This document shows, one piece after another, positions 1-7,484 of a stretch of 44,436 nt of DNA. A model generated the notes under the pieces. The model made no database searches, had not been told where the DNA came from, and saw only the letters and a program-made list of their open reading frames with translations. The stretch's first letter is position 1, and the number at the start of each line of letters is the position of its first letter. The position numbers and the translations under genes were made by a program. The DNA is from Zoogloea sp044344315 (GTDB lineage: Bacteria > Pseudomonadota > Gammaproteobacteria > Burkholderiales > Rhodocyclaceae): assembly GCF_044344315.1 (NCBI RefSeq), contig NZ_JBIJDC010000029.1, positions 1-44,436 on the forward strand, in the 5' to 3' direction.

Positions 1-1
1 G

Positions 2-181
2 GAAATCCGCTGCTGCAAGTGCGGCAAGAAGCTCGCTGAAGGCACCTACATCGAGCTGAGCATCAAGTGTGACAGGTGCAAGTTCATTAACAACCTGAAG
101 GCCATGAGCCTCCCGACTGGAGACCGACATGGCCAATCCGATAATCCCCTGGATGGGGGGCAAGCGGCGTCTCGCCGATAA
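2..181 (+). CDS. com: Com-like zinc-finger translational activator (5' end cut by window)
   Basis: The frame from base 2 to the TAA at 179-181 encodes 59 residues. It begins EIRCCKCGKKL and contains CDRCKF, giving the two Cys pairs of the small zinc-binding Com family of Mu-like phages. In Mu, Com binds the mom mRNA and opens a hairpin that hides the mom ribosome-binding site. Here the last 18 codons overlap the start of the adenine methylase gene in another frame, as com overlaps mom. The true start lies only a few codons upstream, outside the window. Family assignment comes from the Cys pattern, the RC...CGK and IKCDRCK context, and the position. The RNA-binding role is inferred from Mu. 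Confidence 0.72.
   Translation, partial: EIRCCKCGKKLAEGTYIELSIKCDRCKFINNLKAMSLPTGDRHGQSDNPLDGGQAASRR
100..134 (+). promoter_or_regulatory. Candidate translation-inhibitory hairpin over the dam ribosome-binding site and start codon
   Basis: GGCCATG at 100-106 is the exact reverse complement of CATGGCC at 128-134, which contains the methylase ATG (129-131). Inside it, CTCC (110-113) can pair with the Shine-Dalgarno GGAG (119-122) around a 5-nt loop. The RNA could therefore hide both the ribosome-binding site and the start codon. This is the same logic as the Mu mom hairpin opened by Com, and a Com-like protein is encoded just upstream. The complementarity is seen directly; folding and function are inferred. 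Confidence 0.55.
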
Positions 182-923
182 GCTCATCCCGATGTTCCCT
201 GCTCACGAGTGCTACGTGGAGCTCTTCGCCGGCGGCGCCGCCCTGTTCTTCCTGAAGGGGCATCAGCCGCAGTGCGAGGTACTCAACGACATCAACGGCG
301 AGTTGATCAACCTCTACCGCGTGGTCCAGCATCACCTGGAGGAGTTTGTCCGGCAGTTCAAGTGGGCGATCTCGTCCCGTCAGGTCTTCAAGTGGATGCA
401 GGACTCACCCACCGAGCCAATGACGGACATCCAGAGGGCCGCCCGCTTCTACTATCTCCAGCACCATGCGTTTGGAGGCAGGGTATCCGGCCAGACCTTT
501 GGGACCGCGACGACAGGGCCAGCCATCAATTTGTGCCGCATTGAGGAGGGTCTCAGCGCGGCCCATCTGCGCCTGGCTGGGGTCTATGTCGAGCATCTTC
601 CGTGGGATGAATGCCTGCGCCGCTATGACCGACCCCGCACTTTCTTCTACGCGGATCCTCCCTACTGGGAGACCGAGGGTTACGGCGTCGATTTCGGGTG
701 GGATCAGTACGAGAGACTCGCGGATTTGATGGCTAGTTGTGCGGGCAAAGTGATGTTCTCCATCAACGACCACCCGGATATCCGGCGCCTCTTCAGCCAG
801 TTCCACCAGCTTGGCTTGGACATCAAGTACAGCAACGGCAACCAGGCAACTGGCGCCCCAAAGACAAGCCGCGAACTTGTCATCACGAACTGGGATCCGG
901 CGACATTTGGACAGCTGTTCTAG
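129..923 (+). CDS. dam: D12-class DNA adenine N6-methyltransferase (phage Dam)
   Basis: 264-residue class D12 adenine methyltransferase. The N-terminus has PWMGGKRRLA (residues 7-16) and the FAGGAALF glycine-rich motif for S-adenosylmethionine (about 34-41). The catalytic DPPY tetrad is at 176-179. It transfers a methyl group from SAM to adenine N6; a GATC target is typical of the family but cannot be read from the sequence. The ATG at 129 has GGAG at 119-122, and both lie inside a possible hairpin. The gene overlaps the com-like frame by 53 bases. In this position it stands where Mu carries mom, so the likely job is to modify phage DNA against host restriction. Length is normal for the family. 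Confidence 0.85.
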   Translation: MANPIIPWMGGKRRLADKLIPMFPAHECYVELFAGGAALFFLKGHQPQCEVLNDINGELINLYRVVQHHLEEFVRQFKWAISSRQVFKWMQDSPTEPMTDIQRAARFYYLQHHAFGGRVSGQTFGTATTGPAINLCRIEEGLSAAHLRLAGVYVEHLPWDECLRRYDRPRTFFYADPPYWETEGYGVDFGWDQYERLADLMASCAGKVMFSINDHPDIRRLFSQFHQLGLDIKYSNGNQATGAPKTSRELVITNWDPATFGQLF

Positions 924-924
924 G

Positions 925-978
925 GGGGCGTTACAACCACGGATCAGAGGGGCGTTCAGGCCCAGAAGTAACGCCCCT
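925..978. repeat. Three copies of GGGGCGTT (two direct, one inverted) near the prophage end
   Basis: GGGGCGTT occurs at 925-932 and again at 949-956, 24 bases apart. Its reverse complement AACGCCCC lies at 971-978. The outer copies form a perfect 10-bp inverted repeat (GGGGCGTTAC at 925-934, GTAACGCCCC at 969-978). The set sits between the dam stop and the inferred end at 1029, where transposable phages carry transposase-binding sites. It could also act as a transcription stop after dam, though no T run follows. Confidence 0.6.
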
Positions 979-2097
979 CACCGTGCCTTTTGTCGTGCGA
1001 ATCTGTGCCAAATGTCCCGCGCGCTTACACTCGCCCAGCGGGGTCTTCTCCAGTCCGAGGATCTCACCGTCGCTGCTGATGACAGGGCGCGTCGCCGACC
1101 TGAAGACGGAGAAGCTGTCGCCGGGAGCGAGACCCTGTTCAGCGCCGGCGTCGAGGTAGATGTTTGCGCCGTCCGCCTTGATGACCCGGGCTGAGAAGGG
1201 CAGGCAGCTGATACTGCGTCTGGCCCAGTCTGCCATCTCGTCAAGTGCGGCCGCATAGGCGCGCCCGAAATCACTGGCGTAGTGGGTGGTGCTGCCAAAC
1301 ACCGCGTTCTCGGGGACGCGAACCCGGCCGTGGGCGCTGTGGGTGAAGCGCTGGCGGGCCACGCAACTTCCGGTGGTTCCGTCCAGGATCTGCACGTCGA
1401 GATCGAGTTCACGCCGGGTCTCGTTGGCGCTCGTGGCCAGGGAATGGAAACGTCCGGTGATCAGGTATTGGGCCCGGTGCTGTCGCGCGCTCTGCCGGAT
1501 CTGCTGCCATGCCTGCTGGTCGGGCGGCGGGGCGGTGATGACCCGCTCCGGCGCGCCGGTGTTGAGCATCAGGTCACCGTCGTGATCGGCAAGGAGGTTT
1601 CCCCCACCCAGGCGACGGGCCAGTTCCCCTGCAGTCAGTTGGGCATAGCCCGACAGTTCGTTGAACTTCAGATGTTCAGGGCGGCTGACCGGGAAGCCGA
1701 TGATCAATACACGCTTGCCATGGCTTTCGCGGCAGGCGGCCTGGTTGAGGCCCGATTGGGTCTCGTTGGCAAGCTCCACCCTCATGGTCACCTGGTAGGT
1801 GTCGCCCTGCACGCCCTCACTGAGGATGCTGTGCTGCTGGATGCGGCTGGACGACTTCACCAGGATCTGGTCGAAGGCGAGGGCCTGGCCGGATGTTCCG
1901 AGGCGCGCGTCGACCTGCAGGGAGGACTGCCGGCTGGCGTCGGCGAGGGCATTGCGGATGGCTTCCTCCCGGGCCAGCGCGCTGCGTTCGCCGCGGATTG
2001 GTGCCGAGCCGGTAACAGTCACCGGCTCGGCAGCGGTGCCTGCTGCGCACAGGGCCAGGAGGAGCCCGAGCAGCCGCGGAGCGATGTGCCAGCCCAT
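931..2097 (-). CDS. flgT: FlgT-like flagellar assembly protein, C-terminus probably replaced by prophage sequence
   Basis: 388 residues with a signal peptide (cleavage near AGTAA-EPV at about 22-24). A FlgT-type N-terminal domain covers roughly 25-105, followed by a middle domain (KRVLIIGFPVSR onward) and the start of the C-terminal domain (YLDAGAEQGLAPGDSFSVF). In Vibrio, FlgT forms the H ring around the flagellar basal body in the periplasm. The ATG lies 3 bases after the flgP stop, so the two are co-transcribed. The last 32 codons (931-1029) read through the inferred prophage end and do not look like the family's usual ending, which continues after the EKTPLG(E) position. About 356 codons are host sequence. 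The protein is probably truncated and perhaps non-functional. Confidence 0.72.
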   Translation of the reverse strand: MGWHIAPRLLGLLLALCAAGTAAEPVTVTGSAPIRGERSALAREEAIRNALADASRQSSLQVDARLGTSGQALAFDQILVKSSSRIQQHSILSEGVQGDTYQVTMRVELANETQSGLNQAACRESHGKRVLIIGFPVSRPEHLKFNELSGYAQLTAGELARRLGGGNLLADHDGDLMLNTGAPERVITAPPPDQQAWQQIRQSARQHRAQYLITGRFHSLATSANETRRELDLDVQILDGTTGSCVARQRFTHSAHGRVRVPENAVFGSTTHYASDFGRAYAAALDEMADWARRSISCLPFSARVIKADGANIYLDAGAEQGLAPGDSFSVFRSATRPVISSDGEILGLEKTPLGECKRAGHLAQIRTTKGTVRGVTSGPERPSDPWL

Positions 2098-2100
2098 GCC

Positions 2101-2640
2101 TTACTGTGCCGAGTAATAGTAGGCGCTTGGCTGAACGCAGCCGGAGAAGCCGCAATAGCCTTCGCTGACGGCGGGTACGCTGCACGGTGACTGACCGGCA
2201 CTGGCGATGCAGGAGAAGAAATGCGGCGTGAGATCCAGTTCGACGGTGGCCTCGAAGTTGCCATCGGCAACCGCTGTCATGTTAACCAGGCGTGCCCCCC
2301 GGATGAAGGCGTCCACATAGGTCCGGATGTTGTCGTTCTGAGTGGCAAAGGATGAAACGGCGGTATTGCCCCACACGCGGAATCCATACACCTGCTCCGC
2401 CAGGACCCGATAGGCATCGACCCGGGCTGCCCGCATCGCCATGAGCTTCTGCTGGCCCAGGGTGTACTGGGAGGAAGTGCTGCCGAGGGCGCCATAACCA
2501 ACGGCCAGAACTTTCTGCGGTGCAAGCACCGCCGGGCGTGGGGCTGCTACGTTCATGCAGCAAGGCCCTGACACGGATGTGCAGCCGGACAGTAGGATGG
2601 ACATGGCGACGCCGAGGGTGGCAAGTTTGATCTTATTCAT
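2101..2640 (-). CDS. flgP: FlgP-like flagellar outer-membrane lipoprotein (LPP20 family)
   Basis: 179 residues. The N-terminus is a type II signal peptide with lipobox LSGC and lipidated Cys20; the following Thr favours the outer membrane. The central part (QQKLMAMRAARVDAYRVLAEQVYG) is characteristic of the LPP20/FlgP family. In Vibrio and Campylobacter FlgP is needed for motility and builds a ring or basal disk at the outer membrane. The start is supported by AAGGAGAG about 7 bases upstream. It is first in an operon with the flgT-like gene and has a sigma-28 promoter. No other flagellar genes are in the window. The Cys- and Tyr-rich C-terminal tail is of unknown role. Confidence 0.75.
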   Translation of the reverse strand: MNKIKLATLGVAMSILLSGCTSVSGPCCMNVAAPRPAVLAPQKVLAVGYGALGSTSSQYTLGQQKLMAMRAARVDAYRVLAEQVYGFRVWGNTAVSSFATQNDNIRTYVDAFIRGARLVNMTAVADGNFEATVELDLTPHFFSCIASAGQSPCSVPAVSEGYCGFSGCVQPSAYYYSAQ

Positions 2641-2673
2641 GACGCTCTCCTTGTTAATTTATTGATTTTGAGG

Positions 2674-2700
2674 ATTTCGTCAATTAATAAAATAACTTTA
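2674..2700 (-). promoter_or_regulatory. Sigma-28 (FliA) promoter for flgP-flgT
   Basis: On the minus strand TAAAGTTA is followed after exactly 11 bases by GACGAAAT. The FliA consensus is TAAAGTTT-N11-GCCGATAA, so the -35 matches 7 of 8 and the -10 matches 5 of 8 with perfect spacing. It lies 34 bases before the flgP ATG in an AT-rich patch unlike the rest of the window. This independently supports a flagellar role for both genes. Confidence 0.72.
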
Positions 2701-2755
2701 GTGTTTTTATTGTTTCTTCGAGGCGTGCGCGCCGTCCCCTGTGCGCCAGGCTGGC

Positions 2756-2773
2756 GCCGGCCTTCACGCCGGC
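2756..2773. repeat. GCCGGC hairpin in the divergent intergenic region
   Basis: GCCGGC at 2756-2761 and at 2768-2773 are self-complementary arms around a 6-base loop, within a GC-rich stretch between the flgP promoter and the DUF4124 gene. It looks like a small REP-type palindrome. No second copy with the same core was found in the window. Confidence 0.35.
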
Positions 2774-2828
2774 CTAATCTGTGGAAGGGTCTTCAGCCCT
2801 GGAGTGAAATGGAATGGAGGTAGTGGAT

Positions 2829-3323
2829 ATGGTGGCTGCGCGGTGGCGCCACCGCATGCTCTTGTCGTTGCTGGTCCTGATGGCGGGCAGTGCGCCAGCC
2901 CAGGCAGTCAACAAGTGCGTCGGTGCCGACGGCCGTGTGACCTACACGGATGGGCCTTGCGGCAGCGGGAGCCGTGTGACGCGGGTTGATACGCCGCCTC
3001 CCCTGAGCCGGGAGGAGCAGATGGAGGCGATGTCGCGGAGTGACAGCCTGGTGCGTGAGGCACGGGCGCTGGAAGCGCGTCAGGCGCGGGAGGCCGCCGA
3101 GCGGCGGCGGCTTGATGAGGAACTACGCCAGGCCGAGGCGCAGCGTCAGCGCCTTGAGCGGGAGGAAAGTGAGCGTCAGGCCCGGATGGCCGCGGTGCCC
3201 ATGTACTCCGCTCCGATCTATCCGGTGTATCCGCGCTATCGTCCTCCGGTGGTCGTACCGCCTGCCCCACGGCCGGCGCCTGCGGCGCCACCGGCCTTGA
3301 TGCGGTCCTACCCGTTCCGCTGA
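2829..3323 (+). CDS. DUF4124 domain-containing secreted protein
   Basis: The ATG at 2829 is preferred over the in-frame ATG at 2814 because GGAGG (2816-2820) sits 8 bases before it. The product has 164 residues. It carries a signal peptide (hydrophobic LLSLLVLMAGSAPAQA), then a DUF4124 domain (NKCVGADGRVTYTDGPCG), which is common in short periplasmic proteins of beta- and gammaproteobacteria. Next comes a charged Arg/Glu-rich coiled coil (about 55-115) and a Pro/Tyr-rich tail. Function is unknown; the family is thought to be periplasmic. The end overlaps the convergent downstream gene by 16 bases. Confidence 0.75.
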   Translation: MVAARWRHRMLLSLLVLMAGSAPAQAVNKCVGADGRVTYTDGPCGSGSRVTRVDTPPPLSREEQMEAMSRSDSLVREARALEARQAREAAERRRLDEELRQAEAQRQRLEREESERQARMAAVPMYSAPIYPVYPRYRPPVVVPPAPRPAPAAPPALMRSYPFR

Positions 3324-3928
3324 GTGGGGGGCGTGTTTTCCAGCACGAGAAGGCGGATCGGCTGCTCGGCCTTGCGGGCGGCAAAGCCCAGAGCGGTGGT
3401 GACCTGATCCACCCGGGTGGGGGGCAGGCGATCAAGGACGATCAGGGTGGGGCGGCGGGGGTTCCACCGGGCCAGGGCGGCGAGGCGGCCGTCGTCCACC
3501 TCGTCCAGCCAGGCATCGTCCCAAGGCTCGTCCTCGCGGCGTGGCAGAAACCACAGCAGGGGGCGTAGCTGGACGCCGATGCGGTACACGATGCCGCCGA
3601 TCCGGCCGCGTTCGTCGAGTTGGTGATAGCCGGCCAGGCGGTAGCCGAAGTGACGGATGGCGTTTTCCTGGGTGGCAGGCAGCTTGAGGCCGCTAAGGGG
3701 CTTGGGCACCCGGGGCATGGCCCAGGGTGTCAGGCTGGTGCCGTTACCGGCGCCGTCGGCAACCCAGGCGGCGAGGCGGTGCTTGAGGGCTTCGTCACCG
3801 GGATCGGCTTCGGGCTTGCGGGTGATCGGGCTCAGCGCCGTGTCGTCATAACGCTGGCGCAGATGGGGCAGGCGTGGGGCAAAGACTGCCACCAGTCCAA
3901 GGGCCAGAGCCAGTTTAAGGCTCAGCAC
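3308..3928 (-). CDS. Unknown membrane-anchored protein
   Basis: 206 residues, not recognised. An N-terminal hydrophobic segment (LKLALALGLVAVFA) could be a signal anchor or an uncleaved signal. The rest is soluble, with a Trp-rich centre (LLWFLPRREDEPWDDAW) and a beta/alpha-looking end (RPTLIVLDRLPP, IRLLVLENTPP). The ATG overlaps the end of the upstream methyltransferase by 7 bases, so it is the last gene of a three-gene operon (DUF1415, methyltransferase, this gene). Overlap and normal codon use support it as real. No function is proposed. Confidence 0.65.
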   Translation of the reverse strand: MLSLKLALALGLVAVFAPRLPHLRQRYDDTALSPITRKPEADPGDEALKHRLAAWVADGAGNGTSLTPWAMPRVPKPLSGLKLPATQENAIRHFGYRLAGYHQLDERGRIGGIVYRIGVQLRPLLWFLPRREDEPWDDAWLDEVDDGRLAALARWNPRRPTLIVLDRLPPTRVDQVTTALGFAARKAEQPIRLLVLENTPPTQRNG

Positions 3929-4785
3929 GCGAAGCGGCCTCGCAGTTCATCCAGATTCAGCTCCTCCAGAATGGCCTCGATGCGTTCGCGGGCGTTCTTG
4001 CGGGGCGTGCCGGTACGCCGCGCGATGATCAGCTCGTTTTTCATGGAATGCTCCCAGCCCACCAGTTCGGTCACCGTCACCTGGTAACCGTGGGCTTCCA
4101 GCTGCAGGCAGCGCAGGGCGTTGGTGAGCTGGCTGCCGAACTCCCGGGTGTGGATCGGGTGGCGCCAGATCTCCGACAGGGGTGTCTTGCCGAAGCTGGC
4201 GTTCTTGTTCTGGCGCAGTACGCTGGCCACCTCGGCCTGGCAGCAGGGCACCAGCACCACAAAGCGCGCGTCCTTGGCAAAGGCGAACTGGATGGCGTCG
4301 TCGGTGGCGGTGTTGCAGGCATGCAGGGCCGTGACCACGTCGATGCGCTCCGGCAACTGGCCGGAGTGGGTGGACTCCTCGACACTCACATCCAGGAAGT
4401 GCATGCGCGGAAAGCCCAGGCGTTCGGCCAATTCGCGGGAGCGCTGGACCAGCTCGGCGCGGGTTTCGATGCCGTGGATGGTGCCGGCGGGCTTGTCCTT
4501 GAGGAACAGGTCGTAAAGGATGAAGCCCAGGTAGGACTTGCCGGCCCCGTGATCGGCCAGGCTCAGGTCGCCGGTCTCGGCCAGCACCTCGGCGAGCAGG
4601 GGCTCGATGAACTGGTAGAGGTGATAGACCTGCTTGAGCTTGCGCCGGCTGTCCTGGTTGAGCTGGCCGTCGCGGGTCAGGATGTGCAGTTCTTTCAGCA
4701 GCTCAACAGACTGACCCGGGCGGATCTCCGGGTGAACTGCCGGTGTGCCGGCAGGCTTGGCGGCGGCGGGCTTATTCTTCGCCAT
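3922..4785 (-). CDS. Class I SAM-dependent methyltransferase (Methyltransf_32/METTL25-like)
   Basis: 287 residues. After a basic Ala/Pro/Lys-rich start, an N-terminal helical region (about 35-85) leads into the SAM-binding motif ADHGAGKSYLGF (about 78-90). The sequence then has IHGIETRAELVQRS (motif II), VVTALHACNTATDDA and FVVLVPCCQAEV. The LHAC...PCCQ pattern resembles the Methyltransf_32 family, which includes eukaryotic METTL25/RRNAD1 proteins. The substrate is unknown. It overlaps the upstream DUF1415 gene by 14 bases and the downstream unknown gene by 7, so translation is probably coupled. Confidence 0.72.
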   Translation of the reverse strand: MAKNKPAAAKPAGTPAVHPEIRPGQSVELLKELHILTRDGQLNQDSRRKLKQVYHLYQFIEPLLAEVLAETGDLSLADHGAGKSYLGFILYDLFLKDKPAGTIHGIETRAELVQRSRELAERLGFPRMHFLDVSVEESTHSGQLPERIDVVTALHACNTATDDAIQFAFAKDARFVVLVPCCQAEVASVLRQNKNASFGKTPLSEIWRHPIHTREFGSQLTNALRCLQLEAHGYQVTVTELVGWEHSMKNELIIARRTGTPRKNARERIEAILEELNLDELRGRFAC

Positions 4786-5344
4786 GCTTTTTGGCAGCGC
4801 CCGAAACCGTCAGGCCCAGGGCCTTCCAGCCGGCAATCCCCAGCTTCTGCAGGGTTTCCATGTTGCGCTCGTAGATCTCCTCGGCCTCGGGGAAGGCTTC
4901 CACCGCCTTGTCGATGCTGGCCTCACGGATCAGGTGCAGGGTGGGGTAGGGGGAACGGTTGGTGTAGTTGGTGATGTCGTCCGGCTCGGTGCCCTCGAAC
5001 TGGAAGTCCGGGTGGAAGCTGGCGAGCTGCAGCACGCCCTCCAGCTCATGTTCGGTGATGGCCTCATCGGCGATCTCGAGCACATCGTTGAAAAGCAGGA
5101 AGTCGGGGAAGAGCGTGGGGTGCACCAGCAGGGTGGTGTCGGTGACGTCGGGATCGACCTCGGCCAGGTGGTCGAGCTCCCGGTCCAGATCCTCCAGGAA
5201 ACCGTCCAGGTGGCGGGCGTCACTGACCACGATGCGGACCTGGTTCTTGACGTAGACCGATTTGGCAAAGGGGCACAGATTGAGGCCGATGACGGCCTTT
5301 TCGACCCATTCGCGGGTGGCGGCGATGACTTCTTCGTGGTTCAT
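4772..5344 (-). CDS. DUF1415 family protein
   Basis: 190 residues matching the DUF1415 family of proteobacteria by its start (WVEKAVIGLNLCPFAK), the centre (TTLLVHPTLFPDFLLFND) and the end (NRSPYPTLHLIREASID). It is probably a cytosolic protein of unknown function; one conserved Cys follows GLNL. It is the first gene of the overlapping operon with the methyltransferase. The upstream gene rbgA is divergent, with 86 bases between the two starts. Confidence 0.82.
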   Translation of the reverse strand: MNHEEVIAATREWVEKAVIGLNLCPFAKSVYVKNQVRIVVSDARHLDGFLEDLDRELDHLAEVDPDVTDTTLLVHPTLFPDFLLFNDVLEIADEAITEHELEGVLQLASFHPDFQFEGTEPDDITNYTNRSPYPTLHLIREASIDKAVEAFPEAEEIYERNMETLQKLGIAGWKALGLTVSGAAKKHGEE

Positions 5345-5430
5345 GGTGCGGGACGTCCGGCAGAGTTTCCTTCAAGAGGGCGACATTTTGCCCTGATAAT
5401 GGCGGGCTTACATTGATTCAGCGCACGCCC

Positions 5431-6372
5431 ATGTCCATCCAGTGGTTTCCCGGTCACATGACTTCCGCCCGCAAGAAGGCGGCGGAGAGCATGGAACGGA
5501 TCGACGTCGTCATCGAAGTGCTCGACGCCCGCCTGCCCGAGGCCAGCTGCAATCCGATGATCCGGGAGCTGCGGGTGCACCGCCAGCGCCCCTGCCTGAA
5601 GATTCTCAACAAGGCCGATCTGGCCGATCCGGCGGTCACGGCCCAGTGGCTGGCCCACTTCAACGCCCAGAAGGGGGTGCATGCAGTGGCCCTGTCGTGC
5701 AAGAAGCCAGGTGACGTGGCCAAGGTGGTGGGCCTGTGCCGGCCCCTGGCGCCCCACCGCAACGACCGCCTCAAGCCGCTGCGCATGATGATCATGGGCA
5801 TCCCCAACGTGGGCAAATCCACGCTGATGAATGCCCTGCTCAAGAAGCGCGTGGCCAAGGTGGGGGACGAGCCGGCGGTGACCAAGACCCAGCAGGTGCT
5901 GGATCTGTCGCCCACGGCCACGCTCATCGACACCCCGGGCATGATGTGGCCGAAGATCGCCTATGATTCCGACGGCTACATGCTTGCCGCCAGCCACGCC
6001 ATCGGTCGTAACGCGGTGATCGACGAGGCGGTGGCCAACTTTCTCGGTGATGTACTGCTGGCCCGCTACCCGGCCCTGTTGGCGGCTCGCTACAAGCTGT
6101 CCGTCGAGGGGCTGGATGGGCCAGCCCTGGTGGAGGCCATTGCCCGGCGCCGGGGCTGCCTGCTCAAGGGCGGCGGGCTCGACATCGAGAAGGCATCCCT
6201 GATCCTGCTCCAGGAATACCGGGATGGCGCCATTGGCCGGGTCAGCCTGGAGAGTCCGGACAGCCGCGCCGCCATGCTGCTCGCCCATGCCGAAGCCGAG
6301 GCCGCGAAGGCAGCGGCGAAGGAGGCCGGCTTCGAGGCCGACCGGGAGAGTGACGCAGAGCGGGACGAATGA
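5431..6372 (+). CDS. ylqF: Ribosome biogenesis GTPase RbgA/YlqF
   Basis: 313 residues from the ATG at 5431 (MSIQWFPGHM, the standard family start); an in-frame TTG at 5413 would add six untypical residues. The GTPase motifs are circularly permuted as in the YlqF/RbgA family: NKAD (G4) at 60-63, GIPNVGKST (G1) at 123-131 and DTPG (G3) at 167-170. The C-terminal part is Ala/Glu-rich and helical. The family helps late maturation of the large ribosomal subunit in Bacillus; the role in proteobacteria is less clear. No strong Shine-Dalgarno is visible. Confidence 0.88.
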   Translation: MSIQWFPGHMTSARKKAAESMERIDVVIEVLDARLPEASCNPMIRELRVHRQRPCLKILNKADLADPAVTAQWLAHFNAQKGVHAVALSCKKPGDVAKVVGLCRPLAPHRNDRLKPLRMMIMGIPNVGKSTLMNALLKKRVAKVGDEPAVTKTQQVLDLSPTATLIDTPGMMWPKIAYDSDGYMLAASHAIGRNAVIDEAVANFLGDVLLARYPALLAARYKLSVEGLDGPALVEAIARRRGCLLKGGGLDIEKASLILLQEYRDGAIGRVSLESPDSRAAMLLAHAEAEAAKAAAKEAGFEADRESDAERDE

Positions 6373-6417
6373 ACGCCGGCCCTGCCTGCAAGGGGCGGGG
6401 CCGCTGACCCGCTGCGC

Positions 6418-7440
6418 TCAGACGCGCAGCAGCAGGGTCTTCAGGGGCGGGTTGCCGTCGCTGCTGGGAAAGTCCGCTTCCGGGACGATCCATTCCATCC
6501 CGCGGACTTCGCGGCCGGCCTTTTTGGCGCTGCGTACCAGCTGATCCGCCCACGCCTCACGCTCCACCTGGGCCACGTTGTTGCAGCACACCAGCGTGCC
6601 GCCCTCGTGGGTGCACAGCAGGGCGGGCTTGAACAGGGCAGGGTAGTCATTGACCAGGTCCACCACTCCGAACGCGCTCTTGGCGTAGCGGGGCGGGTCG
6701 AGGAACACCAGGTCGAAGCGGTGCTTGTCCAGCGCTGGGAAGGGGGGCAGGTGCTTGCCCCGCACCATCTTCGGCTGGCCGATGCCGGACAGCTGGCGCA
6801 TGGCGGCGAAGGCGTCGCTCTTCACAAAGCGCGGCCGGAAGGGCAGGGTGTTGAGGCGCGCATTGGCCTTGCCCACGGACAGGCTGGACTCGGCAAAATC
6901 CACATTCACCACATGCCGCGCGCCGGCCTTGGCCGCGGCCACACCGACGCCGCAGGTGTAGGCAAACACATTGAGCACGGATTTTTCGGGGGCTTCGGCC
7001 ATGATGCGCCGACGCGCCGCACGCAGGTCGAGGAACAGCCACGGGTCCTGGCCGCCATGGCGGGCCTGGACGTTGTACTTGACCCCCAGTTCGGAAAACT
7101 CCCGCAGGGCCTCGGCGCGGGCCAGGCGCTCGGGCGGCAGCGGATTGCTGACCCGGGAGTTGGCGTGGCTGCGGTCGTTGTAGACGTGATCGGTGTCGGG
7201 GAAAGCCTCGAGATAGAAGGCCTCCAGCGCCTCCTCATCGGCCTGGGACAGGGGGCCGTGGAAGCTCTGGGTCAGGATCAGGCTGCCGTAGCGGTCCACG
7301 GTGAGGCCGGGGCGGCCTTCAACGGTGCCGTGGAACAGGCGGTAGGCGTCAGTCCCCTCGGCGTGCAGCTGGGCGATCAGGTCACGCCTGGCGTCGAGGG
7401 CGGCGCCGAGGGCTGTGATGAGGGGGCGGGAGTCGGGCAT
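6418..7440 (-). CDS. RlmI-like 23S rRNA (cytosine-C5) methyltransferase
   Basis: 340 residues starting at MPDSRPLI. A longer open frame reaches further upstream but its extra residues are low-complexity and overlap the mscS end. The order is GLTVDRYGSLILTQS (beta-rich RlmI-type linker), NDRSHANSRV, then a Rossmann methylase with VLNVFAYTCGVGVAAAKAGA (SAM motif I), VNVDFAES and LVFLDPPRYAKS. A conserved C-C pair (VCCNN) lies near the end. The N-terminal PUA domain of E. coli RlmI is not evident, so the family is clear but the exact rRNA target (C1962 in E. coli) is inferred. It is convergent with ylqF. Confidence 0.78.
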   Translation of the reverse strand: MPDSRPLITALGAALDARRDLIAQLHAEGTDAYRLFHGTVEGRPGLTVDRYGSLILTQSFHGPLSQADEEALEAFYLEAFPDTDHVYNDRSHANSRVSNPLPPERLARAEALREFSELGVKYNVQARHGGQDPWLFLDLRAARRRIMAEAPEKSVLNVFAYTCGVGVAAAKAGARHVVNVDFAESSLSVGKANARLNTLPFRPRFVKSDAFAAMRQLSGIGQPKMVRGKHLPPFPALDKHRFDLVFLDPPRYAKSAFGVVDLVNDYPALFKPALLCTHEGGTLVCCNNVAQVEREAWADQLVRSAKKAGREVRGMEWIVPEADFPSSDGNPPLKTLLLRV

Positions 7441-7484
7441 GGTGCGTTTGCTTTCTGGGAAACGGTTAAGGGCTGCGGGTTGGC

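Larger units (their letters stand above)
1..1029 (+). mobile_element. Right end of a Mu-like transposable prophage (left part outside the window)
   Basis: Three observations point to the right extremity of a Mu-like prophage. A Com-like zinc-finger gene overlaps a DNA methylase gene, as com and mom do in Mu. These are the last phage-type genes before bacterial genes on the opposite strand. The non-coding stretch after the methylase ends in TTACA at 1025-1029, so read inward the element begins TGTAAG; Mu-family elements end in 5'-TG...CA-3'. At 1030 an flgT-like reading frame resumes exactly at a codon boundary. The other end, transposase and structural genes lie outside the window, so this call rests on layout and terminal dinucleotides. 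The exact boundary is inferred. Confidence 0.62.
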
